The notes beneath the pieces were generated by a model that had not been told where the DNA came from, did not search any database, and saw only the letters and a program-made list of their open reading frames with translations. Shown piece by piece: positions 42,431 through 53,716 of a stretch of DNA of 64,000 nucleotides. Made by a program: the position numbers and the translations under genes. Numbering within the stretch: the stretch's first letter is position 1; each line of letters opens with the position of its first letter. Source of the stretch: Metaphire vulgaris (lineage: Eukaryota > Annelida > Clitellata > Crassiclitellata > Megascolecidae). Location of the stretch: positions 1,924,001-1,988,000 of the forward strand of contig CM030870.1 of NCBI GenBank assembly GCA_018105865.1, in the 5' to 3' direction.

Positions 42431-42760
42431 ATTAGAGCTCATCCATATAGTACATACACAAAAAGGCATAAATCCGCACTCTTATAGCCGCTTTTACAAC
42501 CAAATTTACAACCAAGTCATCATCATCATTGCTTTCTGCCAACCCATTGGTGGCAATAGCTGGGCACAAAACATTTCCAAGAGGCATCGTCACCATCCTG
42601 CCCTCTACCAGCTCTTCAGCGGCAATAGCGAGACACAGAATGTTGATCCGCCTCCTGTTCCCGTCTTGTGTCCTTCCATGACACTGTTTTCGCCGAGCAC
42701 TGGTCATGACTTCTCGGTATATAATATCGAGCTGGCCGCAATGTCCCATATACAGTAGTT
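42431..42760 (-). mobile_element. RTE-type 3' end and Harbinger-like terminus, decayed
   Basis: The minus strand reads a retrotransposon-like end, AIATNGLAESNDDDDLV, with an ATGATG tail near 42520. The + strand start, GCTCATCCATATAGTACATA at 42437, resembles the Harbinger terminus at 4084. Both assignments are weak. Confidence 0.35.
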
Positions 42761-43026
42761 GGACACGCGCCCTCTGCTTACACGACAGCGTACGAAGATC
42801 TTCCGCCAGTGATGCTGTTCTTCCATACTCTTCAGTCCTTCAGTTGAATACATCCAGGGGCTTCTATCCCTATTGAAGGCGGGCGCAGTGTGCGCCCGGA
42901 AAAAAATGGGGGAAATATTTTGCTTTCAACACCATTATATAAACTATTAATAAGCTAAATGATGCTACTTATCTGAACTGAACCGACACTGATATTGATT
43001 CAAAATAACACCGATCGTGACGTAAT

Positions 43027-43276
43027 CAGTGGCCTCATTTGGGGGCAGGGGGCGTGGCCCCCAAGGAAATGAAAAAATTAATTTATAATGTATTAATGTG
43101 CAAAAAATTGCAAACAATTGCTAAAAATATAAAAAATTGCAAATGTGCCACCTTTGGCCCTAAAATTTGCCAAAATTTTGCAAAAAATTGGCAAAAATGC
43201 GTAAGATTTGCAAAAATTGCTAAAATTTGCGAAAAAATTACCTCGCCCCCAAGAAAAGCGTGAAATGACGCTACTG
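43027..43276. mobile_element. hAT-type MITE, 250 bp, perfect 8-bp duplication
   Basis: Termini CAGTGGCCTCATTTGGGGGC and, from the right, CAGTAGCGTCATTTCACGC. Flanked by GACGTAAT at 43019-43026 and 43277-43284. The interior is a run of AAAATTTGCAAAAATTG-like repeats. Same family as 52296-52469 (both have CCCCAAGGAAATGAA). Confidence 0.88.
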
Positions 43277-43493
43277 GACGTAATAAATGGTACATGATAG
43301 CTATGCCTAATACAAAGGACAAAAAGCTGAAAATAATACTAAGTCCACAAGGGAGCAAATTAGCAAAGGGAATTTGTAATTTGGGGGGGAAATTTGTATT
43401 TTTTAAGGGGAAATTGAGCCCGTCTTCAAGGGAATATGCAGAAATTTCAGAGTGCAAAATTCCAACGGCTGAGACACGTCCAATGCTATATTC

Positions 43494-43567
43494 AGTGGTT
43501 TTCACGCAGGCTTACTTAGCCTCCTAAACCACTTAAAATCACATTATTATTATTATTATTATTATTA
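43494..43567. repeat. CAGTGGTTTTCA-type repeat plus (TTA)n
   Basis: The second of three copies of a 55-bp unit that ends in CCACTTAAAATCACATTATT and a TTA microsatellite. Confidence 0.7.
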
Positions 43568-43569
43568 TA

Positions 43570-44465
43570 TATCTCTTTAGTATCTATCCATTCGATAGAT
43601 GGTAGCTCGATTTTTATCTAGTGTTGCCACCCTAAGCAAGAAAAATAGGCCTTATTCGACCGAGAGTCGGATTATTGGCTTTGAAAAGAGACATTTATAG
43701 GGTTTGAAAAATGATAACTACGCCAAATTGGGTCCGATCTTCAAAATTTTTGAACTATTCTGTTCCTATTACACCTTTCTACAACTTTGTCGCTCACACT
43801 AGGGGTCACCGCTGACAATTTTTTTGCTATTGAGCTTTTACAAAATTTTTGGGAGGGGGTCCGATTTTAGGATGTAGAGTGGACCCTACCCCTAAATTTT
43901 TTGGCACGGATGGTTAGAAAGAACAATAAAAATGCTAAACAACGGTGCAAACCTCATCTTTTTAGCTTCTACAATAGCCTGAAATTTACTGAGATGTTCG
44001 CTTTTTCAGATTGAAAAATTTTCGCAAAATGTTCATTTCTCCGAGCAATGAGTTCTGGGGTTTGAAAAGCGATAACTACCCCAAATTGGGTCCGATCTTC
44101 AAAATTTTTGAACTATTCTGTTCCAATTATACCCGGCTACAACTTTGCCGCTCACATTAGGGGGGTCACCGCTGAAAACGTTTTGCTACTGAGCTTTGAA
44201 CAAAATTTTTTAAAAACTTGGGGTGGGGCCCTATTTTAGGCTGTAGAGTGGACCCCACCCCAGAATTTTCTTTTTGGCACGGATCGTTAGAAAGAACAAT
44301 AAAAATGCTAAACAACGGTGCAAACCTCATTTTTCTAGCTTCTATATAGCCTGATATATAGTAAATTTAAAACTTATATGTTCACATTTCATATGAACGC
44401 CTTTACCCAAAATTAATTACCCAGATTGGGGAGGGTTTGTAAAAGTTTATTCCCCTGTTAAAGGG
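43570..44465 (+). mobile_element. piggyBac-like non-autonomous element, copy 3 (5' truncated)
   Basis: Starts within the TATCCATTCGATAGATGG block that lies inside copies 1 and 2, so the left end is missing. Two tandem ~355-bp units (43700-44000, 44055-44360) each have GGTCCGATCTTCAAAATTTT. It ends AAAGGG followed by TTAA (44466-44469). Confidence 0.7.
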
Positions 44466-44890
44466 TTAAAACGCATCTGTTTGACTTGGCTTATATCCCT
44501 CTTATAGATTCAGAGCCGTAGCTAGGGTTTTCGGCACCCGGGGCAAGATTTATGTCTTGCACCTCTAAATTTCGGTGATGACCTTTTTTAGTCGTCAGTC
44601 TCGTGACAAAGTTTACTTATCCCTATAAAACACTCCATTTTCGGGCTGATGACCTTTTTTATTCGGCACAGCTATTTTTTCACATCTAAAATGCGCCCCC
44701 ACCGGTCGGCGCCCGGGGCGGCTTGCCCTCTGCCCCCTAGTTACGGCTCTGCTTAGATTGCTCTCCCGCCGTTTCTGACTGATCTTTTCCGGCTTGACCT
44801 GGCCCTAATTCAATTTGGATTTGGCGCACCATCGGCTGATGCCCTGGGCATTATGATAGTGGCGCTATAGAAGTTGATCGATCGATCGAT

Positions 44891-44926
<36 letters not shown>

Positions 44927-44932
44927 CCCTCC
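44466..44932 (+). mobile_element. CR1/L2-type 3' end with (GATT)n tail, split by a hAT MITE
   Basis: TTAAAACGCATCTGTTTGAC onward matches 51902-52060 (the end of the CR1 ORF, LKTYLFDLAYP, and its 3' UTR). It ends GGCGCTATAGAAGTTGATCG and (GATC/GATT)n at 44877-44926. The hAT MITE at 44511-44751 splits it. Confidence 0.8.
44511..44751. mobile_element. hAT-type MITE, 241 bp
   Basis: Termini CAGAGCCGTAGCTAGGG and, from the right, CAGAGCCGTAACTAGGG. Flanks TATAGATT and CTTAGATT give a 6/8 duplication. Inside are GGCACCCGGGGC and its inverted counterpart GCGCCCGGGGCG. Confidence 0.78.
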
Positions 44933-44989
44933 GATGTCTACACCACCATGGTCAAATAACAAATCCTGAGCCATAATTTCCTTCCATTC

Positions 44990-45500
44990 TTGCAACTTCT
45001 CAAGTTTTTCTTTCTAAAGTCTAAACTGAAATCATTTCTACTCAGTGTTTATTCTAGGCCTTTTTTTGGGAATCCCCCCAAGTTTGAAAATTCGACCAAA
45101 AATTTCTATATGTTGCATTGGGGGATGGAAATTCCCCTCCCCCAAAGTGTGACGAGAGGGGTTTTTTATTTAGGAGAGGGGAAAACATAATTATAATAAG
45201 GATATGACCATATTCAGAAGAGCATTAGAGCATGTGGAGAAGAAGGGGAAGAAAGATAAGGAAGGATGTGATGACCTTTTTTGTTTGTCACCACTTCCAA
45301 GAAAAAATCTAATATCAGGATGACTTTTTTTGCTCGTCAAGGTTTTTGGGCAGACAAACCTTCTCCCCCAAACATTTCAAACTCCCCCAATGTCAAGATG
45401 GCTAGAATAAACACTGTTTCTACTCAAAGAATCATTTCCTCCATAGCTGTAACGTCCCAACAACTACTGGACATTTGGATTAAATGACCATGAAATTTTG
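44990..45500 (+). mobile_element. CR1/L2-type 3' fragment, interrupted
   Basis: 45000-45060 (TTCTTTCTAAAGTCTAAACTG) and 45405-45485 (TCATTTCCTCCATAGCTGTA, then CTGGACATTTGGATTAAATG) match successive parts of the fragment at 59440-59530. The middle (45060-45400) is an unclassified C-rich insertion beginning GGGAATCCCCCCAAGTTTG and ending with similar inverted text near 45360-45400. Confidence 0.55.
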
Positions 45501-46162
45501 TAAATTTATATTTTTGAGGGGTGAAGTTGCACCCCCTGCACAGCCTCCCACGGCAGTGATAAGCAGTTTGCTGTTTACGTGAGGACAGAATTCTGCACAG
45601 CAGCTTATCGATACCAGCAGCTTACATGTAAAACTAGGCCTACATGCAAGACATTTTCTGCCAGTGAGAACAATTCTTATGAATTAATGGGTTCCTCTTC
45701 TTTGTCCATTGAGCATCAATGGAAATGTGCAATTGCTAATTACATGGCCAAGTAGATCGAAATTCTAGTAAGCAGATGGCCAGATGATGAGAGCAAAGAG
45801 CCGGACATTTTTCCACTGCAGGCCAATGTCTGCCGGACGAAGGACACGATCGATGCCAAAAAGAATGACATGTCCTTGAGCTCCTTTTGCCGGACGTATG
45901 GTAACCCTATTTTAAAATATCCACTATATTTTACTTTAATTCATAATATTACCGTAACTGTAAATATGTTAGTTTCGTTTCAGTTGTTTTAGTTTACTTT
46001 CAGTTTTAGTTGACTCAGTGTTACCTGATTATTACTGATAATTAATTTGTTCATAATGTGTCAATTTTCAGCGTTTGTTCTACACTTATTACCGTTAACG
46101 CAGAGGAGTTTAATTATATTGTTTTAATTATTAGAGTGCTCAATGCACGTTAGTGTCCCACC
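45501..46162. other. Stretch without a recognised feature
   Basis: AT-rich; short GGACxTGCCGGAC-like repeats at 45800-45900. Nothing assignable. Confidence 0.35.
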
Positions 46163-46387
46163 ACTTACTGCAGGGATGGGTAAAGTGCGGCCTGCGGGCC
46201 ACATGCGGCCCTCGAAGTCCTTTTTGCGGCCCCCGACATCGAGAGATACTACATTAATGTGAGGCCCTCTAAAACATATGAAACATTTGACAGCACCTTA
46301 ATGGAAAATTCAGCATTCAAATTGGATTTACACTATGGCACTTGATCGTTAACTGGAAATAATGTCATCAATAAGGTCATCAACGAC
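46163..46387. mobile_element. hAT-like left terminus
   Basis: CAGGGATGGGTAAAGTGCGG, then CTGCGGGCCACATGCGGCCC, is the usual left end of a hAT element of the Charlie kind. It is cut by the retroposon tail at 46388. Confidence 0.55.
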
Positions 46388-46550
46388 GCTGGAGACATTC
46401 AAGAAGCACCTTAAAACTGAGCTATTCATTAGATGCTATGATGTAATGTGACCACCACTCTGTATTTATATAGGCAATTTTATTTCTGTTTAATATTGTT
46501 ATTGTTACGTGCCCTTGCAGTCGTTAGACATTATGTCACGTTAATCTTGT

Positions 46551-46626
<76 letters not shown>
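46388..46626 (+). mobile_element. Retroposon tail family X, copy 2
   Basis: Same unit as 28375-28583, from GACATTCAAGAAGCACCTTA to a (TAA)25 tract at 46552-46626, one of the longest in the window. Confidence 0.78.
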
Positions 46627-46628
<2 letters not shown>

Positions 46629-46664
46629 CTTTTAATATTTACTATTTTTTTCGAATTGACAGTC

Positions 46665-46934
46665 TGTGATGACCGCTAAAGCGTGAGTCACCAGTAGTAT
46701 GGCCAGTCGGGTGACCGCCAGATGGCGCCACTGCCTTAGCGTAGGCAGCTGCATCTAGCTGCAGCAGCAGCGTAGGCAGCTATCATCTAGTAGTGCTCAG
46801 AGTGACAGTGAAGAGAGAAGAACTTTATACGGCTCTGTCAGTTTGTCTGTCTAAATATTTCTACGTTTGATTTTATTAAAGTATTAAAACTCTAACACCT
46901 CGTATAATCTGATAGTGACAACAGCATCACTATA
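46665..46934 (+). repeat. 5' LTR
   Basis: 270 bp from TGTGATGACCGC to CATCACTATA. It differs from the 3' LTR by a handful of substitutions and a 1-base indel near the left end (accgctaaagcg against accgctacaagcg). Contains TTTATACGG at 46832, a possible promoter TATA region, and ATTAAAGTATTAAA at 46875. Note the end TATA instead of the usual CA. Confidence 0.92.
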
Positions 46935-46953
46935 GTGGCGACGAATTTTCGAC
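46935..46953 (+). promoter_or_regulatory. Putative primer binding site
   Basis: GTGGCGACGAATTTTCGAC immediately follows the 5' LTR, the place where a tRNA 3' end pairs to prime minus-strand synthesis. TGGCGAC starts are common in Gypsy elements; I cannot name the tRNA. Confidence 0.5.
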
Positions 46954-47206
46954 CCTACAAGCCGAATCCTTGGTTTTGCGTTCGATCGAACGCCGTTCAA
47001 CAGACGAGACAAAGACGACAGTAGAGCCAGACGCAGGACGCAGGCGCTGAGTCATTCCGAAACAAAGAGTTTTCGGAATCTTCCACTGCGCTCCCGCCAG
47101 AGACAAAGAAACGACGCGGATCCGCCATCTTTAGAGACGCCGATCCTTCCGAGATCGCCTCAATCCGTCGTGAATACAGTTTCTTCACCCAGATCAATCG
47201 TCGATT

Positions 47207-48593
47207 ATGGCTACAACGGCGACGTCCTCTTCAATGTCCTCTTCATCTTCGTCGACACCGCAAGCCGACTCGTCGACTAGGTGTCAAGTGACAACTCCGT
47301 TCAAACCACCGTTTCTGCAAAACTCTGGCCCTCCGCCACTTCCGTGGTCGCAATGGATCCGTTCCTTTCAGGATTGGATGCTGTGTCTTGGCGTTCCGGA
47401 TTCTCAAGACTTTGCGCCACGCAAGGCCGCAATTTTGCGCGCTTCTCTCGGATCTGAAGGACAAAGGGTGTATTATTCGCTTGCGCCAGAGGAGTCTGAA
47501 AGTTACGATGCAGCGGTAGCAAGAATGAAACAACACTTTGACGAACATCAGGTACGATTTTTAATCGCGCAAACTTCTACCGGTGTCTCCAAAGGCCCGG
47601 CGACTCGCTCGTACAATATCTTTCAGCGCTTAGGAACTGGCCCGACTCTGTAATTTCTCGGACGAACAGTTCGACGAACGCGTCCGAGACCAATTCGCCA
47701 TGGGCTGCTTTAATCAGAGAATTCGAGAACGTCTGCTCTTGGAACCCGACGGAGCAACGCTGGACAGTCTCGTTCTACTCGCGACTACGCTGGAGCGCGC
47801 CCAGATGGAGGCCCCCACAATCGCTGGTAGAGCTCGAGACGCCTCGATTTCTTCGATCGGCCGACAGCCGTCCGGTCGGAGGCAGTTCAACCGAGCAGGT
47901 CAATCGACTTTCGGTTCCGCTTCTACAGCGCCGTGCCCCAACTGCGGTCGTCATGGACATGCATCCAGGGACCCCGACTGCCCAGCCAGAGGCAAGGTCT
48001 GCAGTGCCTGCAGCAAGCAGCACTTCGCCATTTCCTGCCGCTCCTCTGTGTCGATTTCGGGCCAGACAGATCGTCGTTTTCGCCATCAGAGTCGAAGCCG
48101 TCGTCAGCGTTCCAGTAGTCGTCGTCGTCACAGCACTCAGACCGTCGACACTGCCCTATCTGATGACGTCAGCAACGTGGTCATAGCGTCGGTCACCAGT
48201 CATGATGATCGGTCGGCTGTGTCATCGACTTCCGCTACGTCATCGGTGACGTCAGCGTCTGTGCTCACGGTGGCAGCGATCGCAGCGCCACGTCAAGCAC
48301 CAGGAACATTCCGCCACGTCGAAGCTCAGATAGGCGACATATCCGTCCCGCTGTTGGTCGACCTGGGCGCGAAGGTCTCCATTCTGAATGACGTCACTTT
48401 CCAGAAGGTCCGCTCTCCAAAGCGCCTCCTTCCTTCAGACACTGCGCTACGAGCTCAAATGGCGGCGCAGAGATTCAGTGCATCGGCAGAGTCTTCCTTC
48501 CGGTGCAGATCGGGAACCGGCGACTCTTGCACTTCCGGTTCTACGTCACCGTCCAGGGTCCGTCAATCCTGGGAGTCGACCTGTTTGACTTAG
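47207..48593 (+). pseudogene. Gag polyprotein and start of protease, frameshifted
   Basis: The ATG at 47207 begins a Ser/Thr-rich leader, then FLQNSGPPPLPWSQWIRSFQ and RAALKR-like capsid text to 47610. A frameshift near 47610-47640 truncates that frame; the downstream frame from 47700 continues with CFNQRIRERLLLEPDGATLD, the capsid C-terminal region. Zinc knuckles follow: CPNCGRHGHASRDPDC and CSACSKQHFAISC (47934-48053), then an Arg/Ser-rich stretch. Near the end, VPLLVDLGAKVSILND is the protease active-site region, with Leu in the place of the usual Thr/Ser of D-T/S-G. A second shift near 48460 moves the protease end into the pol frame. Confidence 0.85.
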
Positions 48594-50104
48594 TTGGAGG
48601 TCGTGCATGTCTCGCAGGTATCGACCTGACAGCACCTCTCATTGCGTCGCTGTCGATGACGTCATCATCGTCATCCGTTTCACTGGAGCAATTTCCGGTA
48701 CTGATTAAACCGAAACCCGGACTGCTTAAAGGCTTCGTCCATCGACCGACGGTCGATCCGACAGTGAAAGCTGTCCGTCAGAAATTTTGGCACCCGCCGT
48801 TGGCCAAACGCGAGCCAATAGAAGCAGAATTAAACAGACTTTTGCAAGAAAACATTATCGAACGCATCGACGCCAGCCCGTGGACGTCGAATGTCGTCAC
48901 AGCGAAGAAGAAAGACGGTACGCTTCGCTGGTGTATTAATCTCACTGATGTCAATAAGTGCATCATAGCTGATCGATATCCGTTGCCAACCATGTCCGAA
49001 TTAACTGAAAAACTGGCAGACTGCGTACCTTGCATTACTTCCGGGAAGTCCGTGAGACCAACTTCCGGCCCACTACTTCCGGTTGCGCTGCCTTCCGGTC
49101 CATGGAAGAAACTTTCGCTAGATATAGCGGGCGAGTTTGTCATTGCCCCGCGCCATCAAAGATATATGATTGTAGCCACCGACTATTACTCGAAGTGGCC
49201 GGAAGTCGCGTGCTGCGGAAGCGTGACGTCAGCCAACGTCATAGAATTCCTGACCAGCTTATTCGACCGCTATGGGCTGGTCGAAGAAATTGTGACCGAC
49301 AATGGATCTCAGTTCGTGTCGTCAGAGTTTACCGACTTCCTGACGTCACTGGCGATCAAGCACACCAGAGTGTCGCTTTATTCACCGCAAAGCAATGCAG
49401 CGGTCGAGCGACTGAACCGCAGCATGAAGGACGGAATCCGTGCAGGTCTGGCTGATGGTCAAAACTTCATGACTGCTGTCCGCCAGACGCTCGCTGCATA
49501 TCGCTCGACACCTCACACCACCACTGGCGTTTCACCGGCGTCCCTGTTTCTGAAGTTTCCGCTTCGAACGCCGTTAACTTCCCTGAAGCAAGCCGTGACG
49601 TCATCGTCAGCCCCATCATCCGAACTTCCGGTCGTCGCTTCACGCGTGAAGTTCGCGCAGGAGAAGATGGCAGCACACTACAACCGACGCTGCCATGCTA
49701 AACCTGGTACTGTGTGCGCTGGTGACCAAGTTCGCATTCAACTTCCGGTCCGAGCGCACAAACTGGCTCCAAAATACTCTGAACCAATGGTAGTACAGAA
49801 GGCCATTGGCAACACAGTCTGGCTGGAGAATGGTCAGAAGTGGAACTTGCGGCGAGTGCTTCAGCACAAGAGCAACTTACGCCAACCAAAACCGCAAGCT
49901 CCACCACCTCCTCCTCCTTCTCCACCACCACCGTCACCCTCGGAGACCGACGACGATGACGTGGCTTTCTATCCGTTTCCGGTGGCTGAGCCAGGGCCGC
50001 CACATCGCGCAGATGCCGGACGCCAGCAAGAGCCGAAACCTCCGCCGCGCCGGTCTCAGAGAAGGCGCCGCACCAAAGTCTTTGGACCTGACTGGGTGCA
50101 GTGA
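48503..50104 (+). pseudogene. Pol: protease end, partial RT, integrase core and C-terminal domain
   Basis: 533 codons. ILGVDLF (residues 22-28) closes the protease. IIERIDASPWTSNVVTAKKK, DGTLRWCINLTDVNKC and DRYPLPTMSEL are the first reverse transcriptase motifs. At about residue 179 the RT ends and text jumps to SGPWKKLSLDIAGEFVIAP, the integrase core. Catalytic residues are visible: Asp of LDIAGEF (about 205), Asp of TDNGSQF (about 264) and Glu of AAVERLNR (about 300). A C-terminal domain with YNRRCH, GDQVRI and APKYSEP follows, then a Pro-rich and acidic tail. No RT YxDD, no RNase H, no HHCC domain. The deletion preserves the frame. The ATG start is nominal, since Pol would be made by readthrough from Gag. 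Confidence 0.9.
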
Positions 50105-50204
50105 CGGCCTCGAACACGCTTGTTTAAGCTGACTAAGTGCTAGCTAAATAAATAATATTTTCCTTCTGAACATTGCTAGCAACTGTGAGCATGTTTTTCT
50201 TTCC

Positions 50205-50218
50205 AGGAGAGGGGGAAA
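50205..50218 (+). promoter_or_regulatory. Polypurine tract
   Basis: GGAGAGGGGGAAA directly precedes the 3' LTR, the expected plus-strand primer site. Confidence 0.8.
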
Positions 50219-50489
50219 TGTGATGACCGCTACAAGCGTGAGTCACCCCTAGTGTGGCCAGTCGGGTGACCGCCAGATGGCGCCACTGCCTTAGCGTAGG
50301 CAGCTGCATCTAGCTGCAGCAGCAGCGTAGGCAGCTATCATCTAGTAGTGCTCAGAGTGACAGTGAAGAGAGAAGAACTTTATACGGCTCTGTCAGTTTG
50401 TCTGTCTAAATATTTCTACGTTTGATTTTATTAAAGTATTAAAACTCTAACACCTCGTATAATCTGATAGTGACAACAGCATCACTATA
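50219..50489 (+). repeat. 3' LTR
   Basis: 271 bp, near-identical to 46665-46934, followed by CAGTC. Confidence 0.92.
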
Positions 50490-50494
50490 CAGTC

Positions 50495-52063
50495 TTGGCT
50501 TATTAATAATTTACTTATAACAGTATATAATACGTTATGTTAAAGTCGTTATTCATCCACTACTTAAAAAGCCATCTCTATCTCCCGATGACTTGTCCAA
50601 CTATAGACCTATAACTAATCTCCACTTCCTATCGAAAAATCTTGAAAAAGAATAGTTGAAAAGCAACTGCATGCTCATTTGTGTTCCAGTCCGCACCACC
50701 TCCCTAATTTTCAGTCTGCCTGCCGAAAAATATCATTCCACAGAAACAGCTCTCCTGACAGTTCATGATTACATTGTTCGGGCTATTGATTCTGGGAAAG
50801 TTACTGCTCTTTTACTTCTTGACCTATCTGCCGCATTTGATACTGTTGATCATTCTATTCTTCTTCATCGTCTTGAACATTGGTTTGGAATCTCGAATAT
50901 TACTTTACATTGGTTTACTTCATATTTACACCCCCGCACTCAATCAGTGATAATAGATGATAATCTCTCAACTCCTACCAATCTCTCTTGTGGTGTCCCC
51001 AAGGCTCTGTCCTTGGACCTCTGCTATTTACTCTCTATACAACCTCCTTGGGTTCACTTCTTGATGAACATCAGGTGGCCTATCATCTTTGCTGATGATA
51101 CACAAATTCTCATTTCTTTTGACCACTCCTCTTCAAACGCATCCCTTGAGGCTTTATCGAGTGCCTTTACTAATATTAAGTCATGGATGGATTCAAATAA
51201 GCTTCTTCTAAATTCATCAAAAACGAAATTGTTGCTATTGGGTACTCCAGCTCAAATGACCAAATTTAAATATCTGGATTCTGTTATGCTCGGAGATTCC
51301 ATTGTTGTTTCTAGAAGCACTTCTGCTAGCAACCTTGGTGTGACATTTGACTATTCCCTCTCTTTTACTAGTCACATAACTTCAGTCTGCAAAATTTCTC
51401 ATTATCATATTCGGGATATTTATCGTATCAGACATCTCCTCCCCAAGCCTGTTCTTATTCAGTTAGCTAGTGCATTGGTATCTAGTCGCCTAGATTATTG
51501 CAATTCCTTGCTTTTCGGCATCACAAATTCTAATATGCAGAAACTCCAGAGAGTACAAAATTCCTTAGTTAGAGTCATATCCAAAACTCCAAGATTCGAA
51601 CATATAACTCCAGTTAGACAGTCCCTACATTGGCTTCATATCAAATACCGAATTAATTATAAAATCTGTCTTTTAATATTCAAAACCATGTTATATAATG
51701 AACCCAGTTACCTCAAGATGCGACTTATCCCTCGACCTATTAAACATTCCACTAGGTATTCGGCAGGACCTTCATTTGTTGTTCCTTACTCTCGCACAGT
51801 CATTGGCACTAGTTGTTTCTCAGTGTGCGCCCCTAAGCTCTGGAATTCACTACCAACATCACTTCGCATAACTAATCACTTATCATCTCTCAGATCTGGC
51901 CTTAAAACATATTTGTTTGACTTGGCTTATCCCCCTTAAATTGCTCTCCCGCCGTTTCGGACTGATCTTCTGGCTTGACCTGGCTCTAATGCTATTTGGA
52001 TTTGGTGCGCTGGGCATTATGATAGTGACGCTATAGAAGTCGATTGATTGACTGATTGATTGA
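50495..52063 (+). pseudogene. CR1/L2-type reverse transcriptase, long open frame, (GATT)n tail
   Basis: Coding text begins at about 50550 (VIHPLLKKPSLSPDDLSNYR), then after a shift an uninterrupted frame runs 50656-51939. It has LLLDLSAAFDTVDHSILLHR (palm A), a damaged palm B ([14 protein letters not shown] for [10 protein letters not shown]), [12 protein letters not shown] (palm C, FADD intact), SSRLDYCNSLLFGITNSNMQ, HSLHW-type HWLHIKYRINYKICLLIFKT and KLWNSLPTSLRITNHLSS. It ends KTYLFDLAYPP, followed by a 120-bp 3' UTR ending ACGCTATAGAAGTCG and GATT repeats. Among the best-kept RT frames in the window, but 5' truncated and lacking the endonuclease. Confidence 0.9.
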
Positions 52064-52295
52064 GACTTAAAATGTAATCCTAAATGCCGAAAAGATGTGT
52101 GCGGCTCTCGGATTTCATCGCAGACACTTTTGCGTCCCTCGGATAAAAATTTATGCCAGCGTTGTCCAACCTTCATGCTCTTGCGGGCCACACAAAAATG
52201 TTTAGATCCTTGGCGGAGAAAGCAAGTTGTAGCACTTAATATTGTATAATTATGATATATGTATGGCATGCCATATAAAACTGTTATAAAATAAG

Positions 52296-52469
52296 CATAG
52301 GCGTCATTTAGGGGTGGGGCAGGGAAGGTGCCGTGGCCCCAAGGAAATGAAGAAATAATGTATTAAATAAATAAATGTGAAATATGAAAAAAAATGGCAA
52401 AAAATTGTTAAAAATTTGCCAAAAAATGTCTTGCCCTGCCCCTAAGAAAAGTGTGAAATGACGCCACTG
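52296..52469. mobile_element. hAT-type MITE, 174 bp
   Basis: Termini CATAGGCGTCATTTAGGGG and, from the right, CAGTGGCGTCATTTCACAC. Flanks AAAATAAG and TAAATAAG (7/8). Interior related to 43027-43276. Confidence 0.82.
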
Positions 52470-53716
52470 TAAATAAGACTAGGCCTATATACGACTAGTG
52501 TAAGACTAGGCCTAAGTGTTAACCAAGAAATAAAAAACACTTCGGTGGTAACTGCTATAAACAGCTATATTGCTATAATATTATCATTTTAGCATAGTAT
52601 TCCAGTTAAAATTAAGTAGCAAGTAAGTATTGGTATTCTACCGGCTTAGTGTCTAAGTTAGATTTAGTAAATCACAGAATCACGGAATCACAGAATCGTG
52701 GGCCAAGTGTGACATTGATGATAGGCCTACCGAACTAAATTTACAGGGATATGCTATGTTTAGAAAAGATAGGGAAAACCAGAGCAGCAAAGGTCATGGA
52801 GCAGGAGGGGTACTACTTTACATTAAAGAAGGCTTGCATGCCATGAAGCGAACAGACATAGAAAATGATCACTTCAAGGAGCATATATGGTGTGAAATCA
52901 AAAGTCACCGAGAGAAAATATTGGTAGGGGTTTGTTACAGAACACCAAGTGCTATGGAAGAATCAGATAATGGAATGTTTGCTTTATTGAACAGGGTATC
53001 AAGAGAAAATGTTGTTATAATGGGTGACTTTAATTATCATGTAGACTGGGAAATGCTGGATACAGAGAGATCATGTGATAGGAAATTTCTGGACTGTGTC
53101 AATGATAATTTTCTGTTTCAGCATTTGACAAGGCCAACAAGAGGCAACAACATATTAGACCTGGTTCTAACAAGAGAGGAGAATATAGTTTCCAACGTGG
53201 AGGTTGGGCAGAATTTTGCAACAAGTGATCACCAAATGGTCAGTTTTACTATTAACTTTGGGATTGGTCAACAAACGCAGTTTCTAGAAAGACGTAACTT
53301 TTTAAAGGGAGAATATGACCTGGCAAGGAAGATGATTACAGAAATGGATTTGGAGAGGGAGATAACAGGAAAAGACACAGAGGAAGGCTGGAGCATATTT
53401 ACCAAATGTATGTCCAAAGTCATAGAATTGACCACTCCCAAACAGAAGAAAATTAATAACAAACTTCCTTGGATAACAAGAGAAGTGCAACGAAAAAGAA
53501 GGGCAAAAAAACAAAGCGTGGAGGAAACTAAGTAAACTCAGATTAGCAAGTAAAAGAAATGAGCAGAATCAGCACAGACTCAAGATCTTGGAGGAACAGT
53601 ATACTCAGAAAAGAAAAGCATCAGCAGTAAATAACAAGATGGCTATTGCAAACTTTGAAGGTAGATTAGCAAAAAATATAAAACAGAACAGTAAAAGTTT
53701 CTACAAATATTGTAAT

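Larger units (their letters stand above)
46665..50489 (+). mobile_element. Ty3/Gypsy LTR retrotransposon, internally deleted
   Basis: 3825 bp between 5-bp duplications CAGTC (46660-46664 and 50490-50494). It has two LTRs, gag with zinc knuckles, and a protease remnant. Reverse transcriptase stops early, and an integrase core and C-terminal domain follow in the same frame. The order protease-RT-integrase is that of Ty3/Gypsy. The reverse transcriptase catalytic YxDD region, RNase H and the integrase zinc-binding domain are all absent, so the copy cannot move on its own. LTR similarity suggests recent insertion, which implies mobilisation by a complete relative. It landed in or beside the CR1 copy that starts at 50495. 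Confidence 0.93.

Noticed and set aside
47207..50104. Viral origin for the gag-pol genes
   Set aside because: No envelope gene; two LTRs, PPT, 5-bp duplication and protease-RT-integrase order fit an ordinary Ty3/Gypsy retrotransposon.
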